Origin: Ideonella aquatica
GTDB lineage: Bacteria; Pseudomonadota; Gammaproteobacteria; Burkholderiales; Burkholderiaceae_C
Assembly (NCBI RefSeq): GCF_018069755.1
Contig: NZ_JAGQDE010000006.1
Location: 124,001-188,000 of the forward strand
DNA length: 64,000 nt
Reading direction: 5' to 3'
A model generated the notes under the pieces. The model was not told the origin of the DNA, ran no database searches, and was given only the letters and a program-made list of their open reading frames with translations. This document shows, one piece after another, positions 34,516 to 44,022 of the stretch (its first letter is position 1; every line of letters starts with the position of its first letter). Made by a program: the position numbers and the translations under genes.

Positions 34516-36801
34516 ATGAGCTCACCCCGCCAGCCCCTGCGCCGCCGCTTTCTCCAGGCCGCGGCCGCGTTGCTGGCGGCGCGCAGTGCCGCGGCGCGTC
34601 CCAGCGCGAAGGACGCTGCCGCGATCGAGCGCCTGCTGCGCCGCATGACGCTGGAGGAGAAGGCCGGCCAGCTGAGCCTGTTCTTCGACGACGCGCGCGA
34701 GGATGCGGTGAACGCGAACCCGGCGCAGGTCGAGCGGGCGATGGCCGACCTCAGCGCCGAGATCGCCGCCGGGCGCGTCGGTGGCCTGTTCAACGGCATC
34801 GGCGTGGCCAGCGGGCGGGCGCTGCAGCGCATCGCGGTGGAGCGCTCGCGGCTGGGCATTCCGCTGCTGTTCGCGGCCGATGTGATCCATGGCCTGCGCA
34901 CCGTCTTCCCGGTGCCGCTGGGCGAGGCCGCCGCCTTTGATGCCGACCTGGCCGAGCGCACCGCCCGCGCCGCCGCCGAAGAGGCCACCGCCGTGGGCAT
35001 CCACTGGACCTTCGCGCCGATGGTGGACGTGGCGCGCGACCAGCGCTGGGGCCGCGTCGTCGAGGGCGCTGGCGAGGACAGCTGGTGGGGGCAGCAACTG
35101 GCTGCGGCGCGCGTGCGCGGCTTCCAGGGGCGCTCGCTGCGCGACGACGACAGCCTGCTGGCCACCGTCAAGCACTTCGCCGGCTACGGCGCCGTGGCCG
35201 GCGGCATGGACTACAACAGCGTGGAGCTGTCCGACGCCACGCTGCACGATGTGCACCTGCCGCCCTTTCGCGCCGGCCTGGAGGCGGGCGCGCTGGCGGT
35301 GATGACGGCCTTCCACGACCTGAACGGCATCCCCGCCACCGCCCACCACGGTCTGCTGACCGGCGTGCTGCGCCGGCAATGGGGCTTCGAGGGCCTGGTG
35401 GTGTCGGACTTCGCGTCCGATGTCGAACTGGTGACCCATGGCCTGGCGGCCGACGACAAGGATGCGGCGCGGCGCGCGATTCTGGCCGGCTGCGACATGT
35501 CGATGGCCAGCGCGCTCTACAACCGCCACCTGCCGGCGCTGGTGCGCGAGGGCGCGGTGCCGATGGCGGTGCTGGACCGCTCGGTGCGGCGCGTGCTGCG
35601 GGTGAAGCAGGCGCTGGGTCTGTTCGAGCGGCCCTACCGCTCGCTCGACCCGGCGCGCGAGCGCAGCGCGCTGCGCCGCCCGCAGACGGTGGCGCTGGCG
35701 CGCGAAGCGGCGCGCCGCTCGGTGGTGCTGCTGAAGAACGAGGGCCACCTGCTGCCGCTGCCGGCACAAGGGCAGCGCATCGCGCTGATCGGGCCCTTCG
35801 CGCAGGACCGGGTGCACCTGATGGGGCCCTGGGCGCTGTGGAACGAGCCGGCGCAGGGTGTGAGCCTGGAAGACGGCCTGCGCGCTGCACTGGCCGACCC
35901 GGCCGCGCTGCAGGTGGTGCCGGGCTGCGGCATCGAGACACCGCTGGACGGCGGCATCGCGGCGGCCGTGGCCGCGGCGCGTGCGGCCGATGTGGTGATC
36001 CTGTCGGTGGGCGAGAGCGACGCGCTGTCGGGCGAATCGGCCTCACGCACCGACATCGGTCTGCCGCCGGTGCAGCAGGCCCTGGCCGAGGCGGTGGCCG
36101 CCACCGGCAGGCCGATGGTGGTGGTGCTGCAGCATGGCCGTGCGCTGGCCCTGAGCGGCGCGGTGCGCGCCGCCCCCGCGATCCTGGCCGGCTGGTACCT
36201 GGGCCAGCAGTCCGGCCATGCGCTGGCCGACCTGCTGTTGGGCCGACACGCCCCCTCAGGCCGCCTGCCGGTGAGCTTTCCGCAGGCCTCGGGCCAGCAA
36301 CCCTTCTTCTACAACCACCGCAACACCGGCCGGCCGCAGGAACGTGCCGACGAGACGCGCTTCAGGTCGCGCTACCTGGAGGTGACGAACGAGGCGCTCT
36401 ACCCCTTCGGCCACGGCCTGGGCTACGGCGAGATCGTCTACGAGGCGCTGAGCCTGGACACCGACACCCTGGCCTGGGACGGCCGTTGCCAGGTGCGTGT
36501 GCGCGTGCGCAATGTGGGGCCGCGCGCGATGCGCGAGGTGGTGCAGCTCTACATCCACCAGCGCGTGGCCAGCCCGGTGCGGCCGGTGCGCGAACTGCGC
36601 GGCGTGCAGGCGGTGGAGCTGGCCGCCGGCGAGGCGGCCAGTGTGGCCTTCACGCTGAGCCGCCACGACCTGGCGCACCGCGATGGCCAGGGGCGCGAGC
36701 GGGTGGAGGCCGGCTGGTTCGACCTCTGGCTGGCGCCGTCGGCGGCGGCCGGCACGCCGGTGGCCTTGCGCCTGCTCGGGCCTACTCCTTCACCGCGCTG
36801 A
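34516..36801 (+). CDS. bglX: periplasmic beta-glucosidase, glycoside hydrolase family 3
   Basis: A 761-residue GH3 enzyme with a Tat-like signal (RRRFLQAAAALLAARSAAA). The N-terminal (beta/alpha)8 domain contains the nucleophile Asp298 in VVSDFASD (most family members have SDW) and the KHFAGYG and DMSMAS segments. The alpha/beta domain contains the acid/base Glu507 in SGESASRTDIGLPPVQQ. GRLPVSFPQ and a fibronectin-III-like C-terminus (NVGPRAMREVVQLY) complete the usual layout. It should cleave beta-glucosides or cellobiose in the periplasm. Its last 20 bases overlap the end of the convergent ABC permease gene. Confidence 0.9.
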   Translation: MSSPRQPLRRRFLQAAAALLAARSAAARPSAKDAAAIERLLRRMTLEEKAGQLSLFFDDAREDAVNANPAQVERAMADLSAEIAAGRVGGLFNGIGVASGRALQRIAVERSRLGIPLLFAADVIHGLRTVFPVPLGEAAAFDADLAERTARAAAEEATAVGIHWTFAPMVDVARDQRWGRVVEGAGEDSWWGQQLAAARVRGFQGRSLRDDDSLLATVKHFAGYGAVAGGMDYNSVELSDATLHDVHLPPFRAGLEAGALAVMTAFHDLNGIPATAHHGLLTGVLRRQWGFEGLVVSDFASDVELVTHGLAADDKDAARRAILAGCDMSMASALYNRHLPALVREGAVPMAVLDRSVRRVLRVKQALGLFERPYRSLDPARERSALRRPQTVALAREAARRSVVLLKNEGHLLPLPAQGQRIALIGPFAQDRVHLMGPWALWNEPAQGVSLEDGLRAALADPAALQVVPGCGIETPLDGGIAAAVAAARAADVVILSVGESDALSGESASRTDIGLPPVQQALAEAVAATGRPMVVVLQHGRALALSGAVRAAPAILAGWYLGQQSGHALADLLLGRHAPSGRLPVSFPQASGQQPFFYNHRNTGRPQERADETRFRSRYLEVTNEALYPFGHGLGYGEIVYEALSLDTDTLAWDGRCQVRVRVRNVGPRAMREVVQLYIHQRVASPVRPVRELRGVQAVELAAGEAASVAFTLSRHDLAHRDGQGRERVEAGWFDLWLAPSAAAGTPVALRLLGPTPSPR

Positions 36802-39800
36802 GGTTGTCCTCCGAGTTGCGATCGATGCGCTTGTTGTACGGATCAATACCCACGTAGGCCGGCTTTCGGGCCACTGTCAGCGTGATCTGCTGGCTGCCGC
36901 TGGTCAGGCGCTGGCGCTGCATCGCCAGCACCGACTGGGCGGTGTAGCCTTTCTTGCCGGGCTCCACCGTGAAGGCGCCGATGTCGGCCTCCTCGTCCAG
37001 CGGCGCCTCGGTCTCGACGCCCTTGCCGTCGGCATACAGCTTGCGCGCGTCCACGGTGAAGCGCACGTCCCAGCGGCCGTCGGGGCGGCGGGTGGCGCTG
37101 GCGTCGCGGGCCTTCAGGTCGAGCAGGGTGATCTTCTCGAAGAGGTCGGTGATCAGGGCCTGGTGGGCGGCGTTGTCGGGGCCGGCCTCGGCGCGCAGCA
37201 GGCGCAGGAAGTCGGTGCTGTTGGCGTAGGGCGCGGGCTTGAAGGCGAACTGCTGCAGCAGCTTGGCCAGCGTGCGGTTGACCACCTCCACGCCCAGCGC
37301 CTCCTTGGCCCACCACATGGCCAGCGAGCCCTTCTGGTAGTGGATGTAGGGCTGGTTCTCCACCCGGGCCAGCGGCATCTCCTCGACCACCTCGCCACCG
37401 CGCGAGCGCAGGTAGCGGTCCAGCTCGTACTTCAGGAAACGGCGCATCTGCTCGGGGCCGTAGAGCTGCTCCATGACCAGCAGCGCCGAGTACTGCGCAA
37501 AGCTCTCGACCAGCAGCGTGTTGCCCTGCTGCGGGCTGGGGGCCAGCTGGTGGCCCCACCACTGGTGGGCGATCTCGTGCGCGGTGACATAGGTCACCAC
37601 GTCGATCTTCTCGGGATCGTCCAGCCTGGTCAGGAACCCGATGTTCTCGCTGTAGGGAATGGTGTTGGCAAAGCTCTGCGCGAAATTGGCGTAGCTGGGG
37701 AACTCCAGGATGCGCGCCTGGCGGAACTGGTAGGTCGAGAACTGCTGGCCGAACAGCTGCAGCGAGGCCTTCATCGCCGCCAGCATGCGCGGCACGTTGT
37801 AGTCGTGCCCCGGGTGGTGGTAGACGGCCAGCTCGATCGCCCCCAGCCGGTCGGTCTTCACCGCGTAGCGCGCCGACTGGATGCTGAAGAAGTGGTTGAT
37901 CGGTGCATCGGTCTTGAAGCGCACGGTACGGCGGCCGTTCTGGGTCACGTCGCTGACGGTGTAGCCGGGGGCGATCGGGGTCTGGTCGGCGTCGGTGCCC
38001 ACCGTGATCTCGGCCTGCACCCAGTCGCTGTCACCGCGCAGGCCGTTGAAGGCGCGGGCCGATTCGTCCTCCAGCGTGGGCGGCCGCAGGTCGGCCGGCA
38101 GGCCCTGCTTGCGGCGCTTGGCGCGGTCCTTCAAGAAGCCCTCGCGCGAGACGCCCAGGCCCGGCGCGATGTCGCCGTTGTCGACGAAGCTGCCGTTCTC
38201 GACGATGCGGGTGAGCGGCGCGCCATTGACGAAGCCGCGCTCTTGCAGCGTGGTGGTAAAGCCGATCTGGCGCACCTCGCCGGGCTGCATCGGCGTGTCC
38301 AGGCGGTAGCGCCGGAAGCCCCAGTCCGGGTGGTCGGCGGTGAGCGTGGCGCCAGGGATGTCCAGACGGTCGATCTGCAGCCGCGGCGCCCAGCCCAGCA
38401 CCAGCTCGGTGATCGGGCCGCCGCTGCGGTTTTCCACCTGGTAGCGGCCGGTGGTGACGGCGCGCGCTTCGCGCGGGTAGAGCTGCACGTCCAGCGTGAC
38501 CGCGGTGATGCGCGGCTGCGGCAGTTTCTCCAGCGGCAGCAGCGCGCGCTCGGCATCGGCCAGCAATTGCTCCTGCTCAGGGACCGGCTGGTAGCGGTTG
38601 AGGACGTTGGTGTTCCAGAAGATCCAGCCGCCCAGGCCCACCCAGGCGAGGGTCGCGCCCAGCGCCAGCCCACCGGCCGGGCCGCGCAGGCGCGCGCGCG
38701 CCTGCGGCCAGCGCTGGCGCAGCGTGCTGCCGGCGCCGCGCTGCCAGAAGGCAAAGGCCCCCACCGCCAGCAGCAGCGCGCAGGCGCTCCAGTACAGCTG
38801 GTACCAGACCATGCCTATCCAGAAGCGCGACATGCCGCCCATGTCTGACAGCGGCACCGGCGGCGTGCCGGTGTAGTTGTACAGGTTGTGCTCGAAGCCG
38901 GCCGAGGCCAGCGCGATCGCCGCCACCACCTGCAGCAGCATCAGGCCCCAGCCGATGAACTTCTGCGGCACCAGCACCTGCACGAACACCGACAGCACCG
39001 CCAGCTGCAGCGACAGCAGCACCGTGGGCAGCACGAACCACATCAGGTAGGACAGCGGCTGCAGCTGCGTGAAGCCCTTGGCCAGCTGCACCGCCATGCC
39101 GGTCAGCGCTGCCACCAGCGAGGTGGCCAGCAGCACCAGCGCGATCGCGGCGATCTTGGGCAGCAGGTGCGCCCAGCCGGGGGCGGCGGTGGCGTCGACG
39201 ATCTCGTGCATGCGGCGCTCGCGGTCGCGCCAGACCAGCTCACCGCCGTAGTAGATCGCGATGATGATGGGCATCAGCGTGAACGCGCCCTGCAGCGCTT
39301 CCACCATCAGCCGCGTGACCGGGTAGCTGCCGCTGCCGTACCACTCGTTGCTGAACCAGGCCCCGCCGCCAGCGTTGAGCACGCCGATGAACAGCAGCAC
39401 GAAGAAGGCCGGGCTGCGGAACACGAAGGCCATGTCAAAGCGCGCCAGCGCCATGAACTGTGCGCGGCGGGTGGCGGCGTCGGCGCGTGGCGCGGCCAGC
39501 GGCCGCAGCGCTGCAACCGGTGCCGCGGCCACGGCCACCGGCGCGGCAGCAGTCACCTTGGCCGCGCGCTGCTCGAAGCGGAAGCGCCAGGCCGTGAGCG
39601 CAAACACCAGCGCGCCCACGCCCAGCCACAGCAGGCGGTTGGCCAGAAACAGGCCTGACAGCTCGGGCAGCCGGGTGTTGCGATCGGCCGCGGTCCAGTA
39701 TTTGGTGGCAATGCTCAGCGCCGACAGGCCGAAGGGATCGGACAGCGCCGAGACCACATCGCGCTCCATGTTGCGCAGCAGCCCGCGCGAGACGAGGTAC

Positions 39801-40372
39801 AGCACCAGCAGCGCCACCGCCCCCACATAGGACCACATCATCGAGCGGGTGCTGGTGGCCAGCGCGAAGAAGGCGCTGCCGATGATCACCAGCGTGGGCA
39901 GCGCGAAGACGAACAGCGCCCAGAGGTAGTCGCCCGGGCGGAAGGGGCCGATCTTCTCGGGGTCCAGCCAGGGCATCAGCGCGCCCACGCCGATGCCCAG
40001 CGGCACCGCGGCCAGCACCAGCAGCGCCGCGGCCAGCGCGCCGCTGAAGCGCCCACCCAGGTAGGCGCCCTTGCCCAGCCGGGTGCTGCGCAGGATGGGG
40101 GCGAAGCCGGTCTCGTCGTCGCGCAGCACCGTGCCGGCCACCATGGCCACCACCACGAAGATCGCGAACAGGCTCATCACCGCCAGCGTCTGCACGATCG
40201 CGAAGGGCGAGTTCAGGTTGACGTTGCCCTTGCTGCCGATCTGGATCTGGTCCACCGTGGTGGCGCCGAAGGCCAGCAGGAAGAACAACGCGAAGCCGAC
40301 CCAGAACACCGGGCTGCGCAACTGGTAGCGCCACTCGAAGCGCGCCACCGTGCTGAAGAAGGAGCCGCCCAT
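36782..40372 (-). CDS. ABC-2 type permease fused to an M1-family aminopeptidase
   Basis: A 1196-residue protein. The first 600 residues are an ABC-2 permease with about a dozen membrane segments in two halves (for example RSTRLGKGAYLGGRFSGALA early and IYYGGELVWRDRERRMHEIVDA later). The last 580 form a gluzincin domain with HEIAHQWWGHQ (about residue 930; two His ligands and the catalytic Glu) and the third ligand Glu in VESFAQYSALLV about 18 residues on. The gene follows its ATPase with a 1-base gap. The fusion is known in many bacteria, but its substrate is not. The catalytic domain is expected on the periplasmic side. Confidence 0.88.
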   Translation of the reverse strand: MGGSFFSTVARFEWRYQLRSPVFWVGFALFFLLAFGATTVDQIQIGSKGNVNLNSPFAIVQTLAVMSLFAIFVVVAMVAGTVLRDDETGFAPILRSTRLGKGAYLGGRFSGALAAALLVLAAVPLGIGVGALMPWLDPEKIGPFRPGDYLWALFVFALPTLVIIGSAFFALATSTRSMMWSYVGAVALLVLYLVSRGLLRNMERDVVSALSDPFGLSALSIATKYWTAADRNTRLPELSGLFLANRLLWLGVGALVFALTAWRFRFEQRAAKVTAAAPVAVAAAPVAALRPLAAPRADAATRRAQFMALARFDMAFVFRSPAFFVLLFIGVLNAGGGAWFSNEWYGSGSYPVTRLMVEALQGAFTLMPIIIAIYYGGELVWRDRERRMHEIVDATAAPGWAHLLPKIAAIALVLLATSLVAALTGMAVQLAKGFTQLQPLSYLMWFVLPTVLLSLQLAVLSVFVQVLVPQKFIGWGLMLLQVVAAIALASAGFEHNLYNYTGTPPVPLSDMGGMSRFWIGMVWYQLYWSACALLLAVGAFAFWQRGAGSTLRQRWPQARARLRGPAGGLALGATLAWVGLGGWIFWNTNVLNRYQPVPEQEQLLADAERALLPLEKLPQPRITAVTLDVQLYPREARAVTTGRYQVENRSGGPITELVLGWAPRLQIDRLDIPGATLTADHPDWGFRRYRLDTPMQPGEVRQIGFTTTLQERGFVNGAPLTRIVENGSFVDNGDIAPGLGVSREGFLKDRAKRRKQGLPADLRPPTLEDESARAFNGLRGDSDWVQAEITVGTDADQTPIAPGYTVSDVTQNGRRTVRFKTDAPINHFFSIQSARYAVKTDRLGAIELAVYHHPGHDYNVPRMLAAMKASLQLFGQQFSTYQFRQARILEFPSYANFAQSFANTIPYSENIGFLTRLDDPEKIDVVTYVTAHEIAHQWWGHQLAPSPQQGNTLLVESFAQYSALLVMEQLYGPEQMRRFLKYELDRYLRSRGGEVVEEMPLARVENQPYIHYQKGSLAMWWAKEALGVEVVNRTLAKLLQQFAFKPAPYANSTDFLRLLRAEAGPDNAAHQALITDLFEKITLLDLKARDASATRRPDGRWDVRFTVDARKLYADGKGVETEAPLDEEADIGAFTVEPGKKGYTAQSVLAMQRQRLTSGSQQITLTVARKPAYVGIDPYNKRIDRNSEDNLSAVKE

Positions 40373-40373
40373 C

Positions 40374-41294
40374 TCAGGCTCCTTGCGCGGCGGCGGCGGC
40401 GACGCTGGCGCGGTGGCGGTGCAGCGTGGCGAAGTAGACGTCTTCCAGCGTGGCCTCTGCAGGCGTGAAGCCGGGGCCCGGCGCGCCCTCGCCCGGCGCG
40501 CTGAGCACGCGGATGACCGTGCGCCCGGCGCGCAGCCGGGTGGCGATCACCGCGTGGCGCTCGCGCGCAGCGGGCAGCTCGGTCTTGTCCAGGTCGGCCT
40601 GCCAGATGCGGCCGGCGAGCTGCGCGATCAGCGCGCTGGGCGTGCCGCTCTCGACGATGCGCCCGCCCACCAGGATCGCAGTGCGCGGGCACAGGTCGGT
40701 GACGTCGTCGACGATGTGGGTGGACAGGATCACCACCACCTGCTCGCCGATCTCGGCCAGCAGGTTGTTGAAGCGGTTGCGCTCCTCGGGGTCGAGGCCG
40801 GCGGTGGGCTCGTCGACGATGATCAACCGCGGCTGGCCGATCAGCGCCTGCGCAATGCCGAAGCGCTGGCGCATGCCCCCTGAGTAGCCGGCCACCGCCT
40901 TCTTGCGCGCCTCCCACAGGTTGACCTGGCGCAGCAGCGATTCGACCGTGTCGCGCCGCTCGCCGCGGCCCGCCACGCCCTTGAGCACCGCCAGGTGGTC
41001 CAGCAGGTCCTCGGCCGACACGCGCGGGTAGACGCCGAAATCCTGCGGCAGGTAGCCCAGCGTGGCGCGCAGCGCCTCGGGCTGGGCCAGCACATCGATG
41101 TCGCCAAAGCCAATGGCGCCCTGGCTGGGAATCTGCAGCGTGGCCAGGCAGCGCATCAGACTGCTCTTGCCGGCGCCATTGGGTCCGAGCAGGCCGAACA
41201 TGCCGGCCGGGATGTCGAGCGAGACCCCATCGAGCGCGCGCACTCCGTTGGGGTAGACGTGGGTGAGGTCGCGGATGTTCAGCATGGGGCACAT
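40374..41294 (-). CDS. ABC transporter ATP-binding protein
   Basis: A 306-residue ATPase with Walker A GPNGAGKSS, Q-loop YLPQDFGVYP, signature YSGGMRQRFGIAQAL, Walker B LIIVDEPTAGLDPEE and H-loop STHIVDD. It is the NatA/ABC-2 type that pairs with permeases like the one directly downstream, whose start is 1 base after this stop. A GAGG site precedes the ATG at 41294, and a second ATG three codons later is possible. The pair should export or process a peptide or lipid-type substrate. Confidence 0.9.
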   Translation of the reverse strand: MCPMLNIRDLTHVYPNGVRALDGVSLDIPAGMFGLLGPNGAGKSSLMRCLATLQIPSQGAIGFGDIDVLAQPEALRATLGYLPQDFGVYPRVSAEDLLDHLAVLKGVAGRGERRDTVESLLRQVNLWEARKKAVAGYSGGMRQRFGIAQALIGQPRLIIVDEPTAGLDPEERNRFNNLLAEIGEQVVVILSTHIVDDVTDLCPRTAILVGGRIVESGTPSALIAQLAGRIWQADLDKTELPAARERHAVIATRLRAGRTVIRVLSAPGEGAPGPGFTPAEATLEDVYFATLHRHRASVAAAAAQGA

Positions 41295-41411
41295 GCTGCC
41301 TCAACCCCAGCCTCTGGCGAGCTGGCGGCCGACGAAGTGCCCAAGCAGGCGACGAAACGCATCCGGCGTGCGACGGGCCGCGGAACTTTCTTGGGCGCGC
41401 CAGAAACGACA

Positions 41412-41432
41412 AAGCCCGCTGGGTGCGGGCTT
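41412..41432 (-). terminator. intrinsic terminator after the tRNA gene
   Basis: AAGCCCGC and GCGGGCTT flank a 5-base loop; read on the minus strand the stem is followed by TTTGTCG. It lies 16 bases beyond the CCA end of tRNA-fMet and fits termination of the tRNA transcript. Confidence 0.7.
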
Positions 41433-41447
41433 CATGCTGGGGCTCAG

Positions 41448-41524
<77 letters not shown>

Positions 41525-41536
41525 ACTGAAGCTAGC

Positions 41537-41566
41537 AGTGTAGCACGGATTCGCGCGAATCGTCCA
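41537..41566 (-). promoter_or_regulatory. possible promoter of tRNA-fMet
   Basis: On the minus strand TGGACG (41561-41566) and TACACT (41537-41542) are separated by 18 bases, placing a start 6-7 bases before the tRNA. A 14-base perfect palindrome GATTCGCGCGAATC (41548-41561) fills the spacer. Confidence 0.45.
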
Positions 41567-41583
41567 GCAGCGTGTGCAGATCG

Positions 41584-43413
41584 TCAGAGGCCAGCGCGCT
41601 GCAGCGTCGCGTTGAAGCGCTGTGCGTTCTCGAAGCCGACGACGCGCAGGCCGCTCATCTCGCGGCCCTGGGCGTCGAAGAAAATCGTGCCGGGCGGGCC
41701 GAACAGGTTGAAGCGCTTGAGCAGTGCGCGGTCGTCGGTGCTGTTGGCGGTGACGTCGGCCTTGAGCAGCAGCGCGCCGCTCAGGCGCTGGCGCACATCG
41801 GCATCGGTGAAGGTAAAACGCTCCATCTCCTTGCAGCTGACGCACCAGTCGGCGTAGAAGTCCAGCATCACCGGGCGGCCGGCGCTGGCCAGCGCGGCGT
41901 CCAGTTCGGCCACGCTGCGCACCGGCTGCCAGGGCAGCGTGCTGGCGGCCACGGCCACGCCAGCGGTGAAGTGGCCCAGCGGCTGCAGCGGATCGCGGCC
42001 CCCTGAGGCAGCACCCACCAGCTGCGACACCCCCAGCGTCAGCGCGGCGATGCCCGCCGCGCGCTGCACCCACACACGCGGAGCGTGGCTGTGCGGATGG
42101 GCGTCAAACGGCCTCAGCATGAAGCCGGTGACCAGCAGCAGCGCGCCCCAGCCCACCAGCACCGCCCAGCTGGGCAGCACCGGCTGCACGATGTACAGCG
42201 CGGTGGCCAGCAGCAGCAGGCCGAAGAAGTGCTTGACCGCATGCATCCATGATCCCGAGCGCGGCAGCCAGGCGCCGGCCGACGCGCCCAGCGCCAGCAG
42301 CGGCACGCTCATGCCGCAGGCCAGCGCGAACAGCGCGCTGCCGGCCAGCACCACGTCGCGGCTCTGGCTCAGGAAGACCAGCGCCCCAGCCAGCGGCGCG
42401 CTGACACAGGGGCTGACGATCAGCGCCGACAGGCCGCCCATCAGGAACACGCCCACAAAGCGGCCGCCGGGCAGCTGGGCCGACACGCCGTGCAGGCGGT
42501 TGTGCAGGCCGCTGGGCAGGCGCAGCTCGTAGACGTCGAACATGGCCAGCGAGAAGGCCACCAGCATGAGCGCGAAGCTGGCCAGCACCCAGGGCTTTTG
42601 CAGCGCGGCGGCCAGGCCTTCGCCGGCCAGACCGGCGGCCACGCCCAGCGCGGTGTAGACCAGGGCCATGCCCAGCGAGTAGGCCACGGCCAGCGCGAAG
42701 CTGCGGCGGCGTGAGACCTCGCCCTGGCCGGCGATCACCGACGACAGGATGGGCAGCATCGGCAGCACGCAGGGCGTGAAGGCCAGCAGCAGGCCCATCA
42801 CGAAGAAGGCGCCCACGGTGGTCCACCAGTTGCCGTCGCGCAGCACGCGCTCGATGCGGGCGGTCTCGCCCTGCGGCTCGGCCGAGCTGTCGGCCGGCGG
42901 CGCCGCCGCAGCGCCTCCCAGCAGGCTGCCGCCGGCCACCGGGGTGGCCGCCGCGTCGGCACGGAGGACCTGCACGCTGCCATCGCCGCCAAAGCCCGCC
43001 AACGACACCTGCAGGCGCTGCGTCTCAGGCGGGTAGCACAGGCCGGCGTCGGCGCAGCCTTGCGAGGTGACCTCCAGCACGAAGGGGCCGCTGGCCGCTG
43101 TCACGGGGAGGCGGATGGGCAGCGCGCCGCGGTGGGTCTCGACCTCTTTCTGGAAGGTCTCGTCGAACTTGACCTTGCCCTTGGGGACCTCGGGTTCGCC
43201 CAGCGTGGCGCCGTCGGCGACCACGAACTTGAAGCGCTCGCGGTACAGGTAGTAGCCGTCGGCGATCTCGAAGCGCAGTTGCACGGCGTCGGGCCCGGCG
43301 GCCTGGGCCGAGAGCTTGAAGGCCTGGTCGGGCTCCAGGAAATCGGCCGCGCGGGCGAGCATCGAAGCGCCCAGCGCGATCAGCAGCAGCGTGAAGAGGC
43401 GGAACAGTCGCAT
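41584..43413 (-). CDS. dsbD: protein-disulfide reductase DsbD
   Basis: A 609-residue inner-membrane protein with all three parts of DsbD. It has a signal peptide (MRLFRLFTLLLIALGASMLARA). The periplasmic alpha domain contains the Cys pair region CADAGLCYPP. Eight membrane segments form the beta domain with FTPCVLPMLPI and SPCVSAPLAGA. The thioredoxin-like gamma domain has ADWCVSCKEME. It passes electrons from thioredoxin across the membrane to keep DsbC-type isomerases reduced. The ATG at 43413 is chosen because it starts the signal peptide. It lies after rplQ and before tRNA-fMet on the same strand. Confidence 0.93.
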   Translation of the reverse strand: MRLFRLFTLLLIALGASMLARAADFLEPDQAFKLSAQAAGPDAVQLRFEIADGYYLYRERFKFVVADGATLGEPEVPKGKVKFDETFQKEVETHRGALPIRLPVTAASGPFVLEVTSQGCADAGLCYPPETQRLQVSLAGFGGDGSVQVLRADAAATPVAGGSLLGGAAAAPPADSSAEPQGETARIERVLRDGNWWTTVGAFFVMGLLLAFTPCVLPMLPILSSVIAGQGEVSRRRSFALAVAYSLGMALVYTALGVAAGLAGEGLAAALQKPWVLASFALMLVAFSLAMFDVYELRLPSGLHNRLHGVSAQLPGGRFVGVFLMGGLSALIVSPCVSAPLAGALVFLSQSRDVVLAGSALFALACGMSVPLLALGASAGAWLPRSGSWMHAVKHFFGLLLLATALYIVQPVLPSWAVLVGWGALLLVTGFMLRPFDAHPHSHAPRVWVQRAAGIAALTLGVSQLVGAASGGRDPLQPLGHFTAGVAVAASTLPWQPVRSVAELDAALASAGRPVMLDFYADWCVSCKEMERFTFTDADVRQRLSGALLLKADVTANSTDDRALLKRFNLFGPPGTIFFDAQGREMSGLRVVGFENAQRFNATLQRAGL

Positions 43414-43463
43414 GATCACATTCTGAGGGGCGTCCGGGACGGGTGGTTCCCGACCCATGAAAA

Positions 43464-43486
43464 AAGGCCCGCACGGGGCGGGCCTT
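43464..43486 (-). terminator. intrinsic terminator after rplQ
   Basis: AAGGCCCGC and GCGGGCCTT flank a 5-base loop. On the minus strand the stem is followed by a run of T, and it lies 22 bases after the rplQ stop. It should end the rpsM-rplQ (alpha) transcript before dsbD. Confidence 0.8.
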
Positions 43487-43507
43487 GTTCGCAGGGGCAG
43501 CCGTGGA

Positions 43508-43903
43508 TTACTCGGCGGCGGCCTCGGCGGGGGCGTCGGCCACTTCAGGGCGATCCACCAGCTCGACAAAGGCCATCGGGGCGTTGTCGCCGACGCGGAA
43601 GCCCATCTTCAGGATGCGGGTGTAGCCGCCCGGACGGGCGTTGTAGCGCTTGCCCAGGTCGTTGAACAGCTTGGTGACGACGTCACGGTCGCGCAGGCGG
43701 GCGAAGGCCAGGCGGCGGTTGGCCACGCTGTCGATCTTGGCCAGCGTGATCAGCGGCTCGACGACGCGGCGCAGTTCCTTGGCCTTGGGCAGGGTGGTCT
43801 TGATGGCTTCGTGGGTGAGCAGCGAGACCGACATGTTGCGCAGCATCGCGGCGCGGTGCTCGGAGGTGCGGTTCAGCTTGCGAAGGCCGTTACGGTGGCG
43901 CAT
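43508..43903 (-). CDS. rplQ: ribosomal protein L17
   Basis: The 131-residue product begins [19 protein letters not shown] and contains [11 protein letters not shown]-type segments ([14 protein letters not shown]) and [22 protein letters not shown], diagnostic of bacterial L17. It binds 23S rRNA near the exit side of the large subunit. The C-terminus ends in an Ala/Glu-rich tail. It is the last gene of the alpha operon behind rpoA, and an intrinsic terminator follows. Length is typical. Confidence 0.97.
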   Translation of the reverse strand: MRHRNGLRKLNRTSEHRAAMLRNMSVSLLTHEAIKTTLPKAKELRRVVEPLITLAKIDSVANRRLAFARLRDRDVVTKLFNDLGKRYNARPGGYTRILKMGFRVGDNAPMAFVELVDRPEVADAPAEAAAE

Positions 43904-43925
43904 GGTGCTTTCCTTTCGTTATGGA

Positions 43926-43951
43926 ACCCCGGCCGGACAAGGTACCGGGGT
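43926..43951 (-). other. hairpin in the rpoA-rplQ spacer
   Basis: ACCCCGG (43926-43932) and CCGGGGT (43945-43951) flank a 12-base loop, 22 bases before the rplQ start. It could be an mRNA processing or stability element. No T-run follows. Confidence 0.35.
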
Positions 43952-44022
43952 GTGCACGTCAGCCCGAGGGCTGGTGGTGTTGTGCCGGCGCCCCGGATGG
44001 AGCGGCCGGCGGGTTCAATGGA

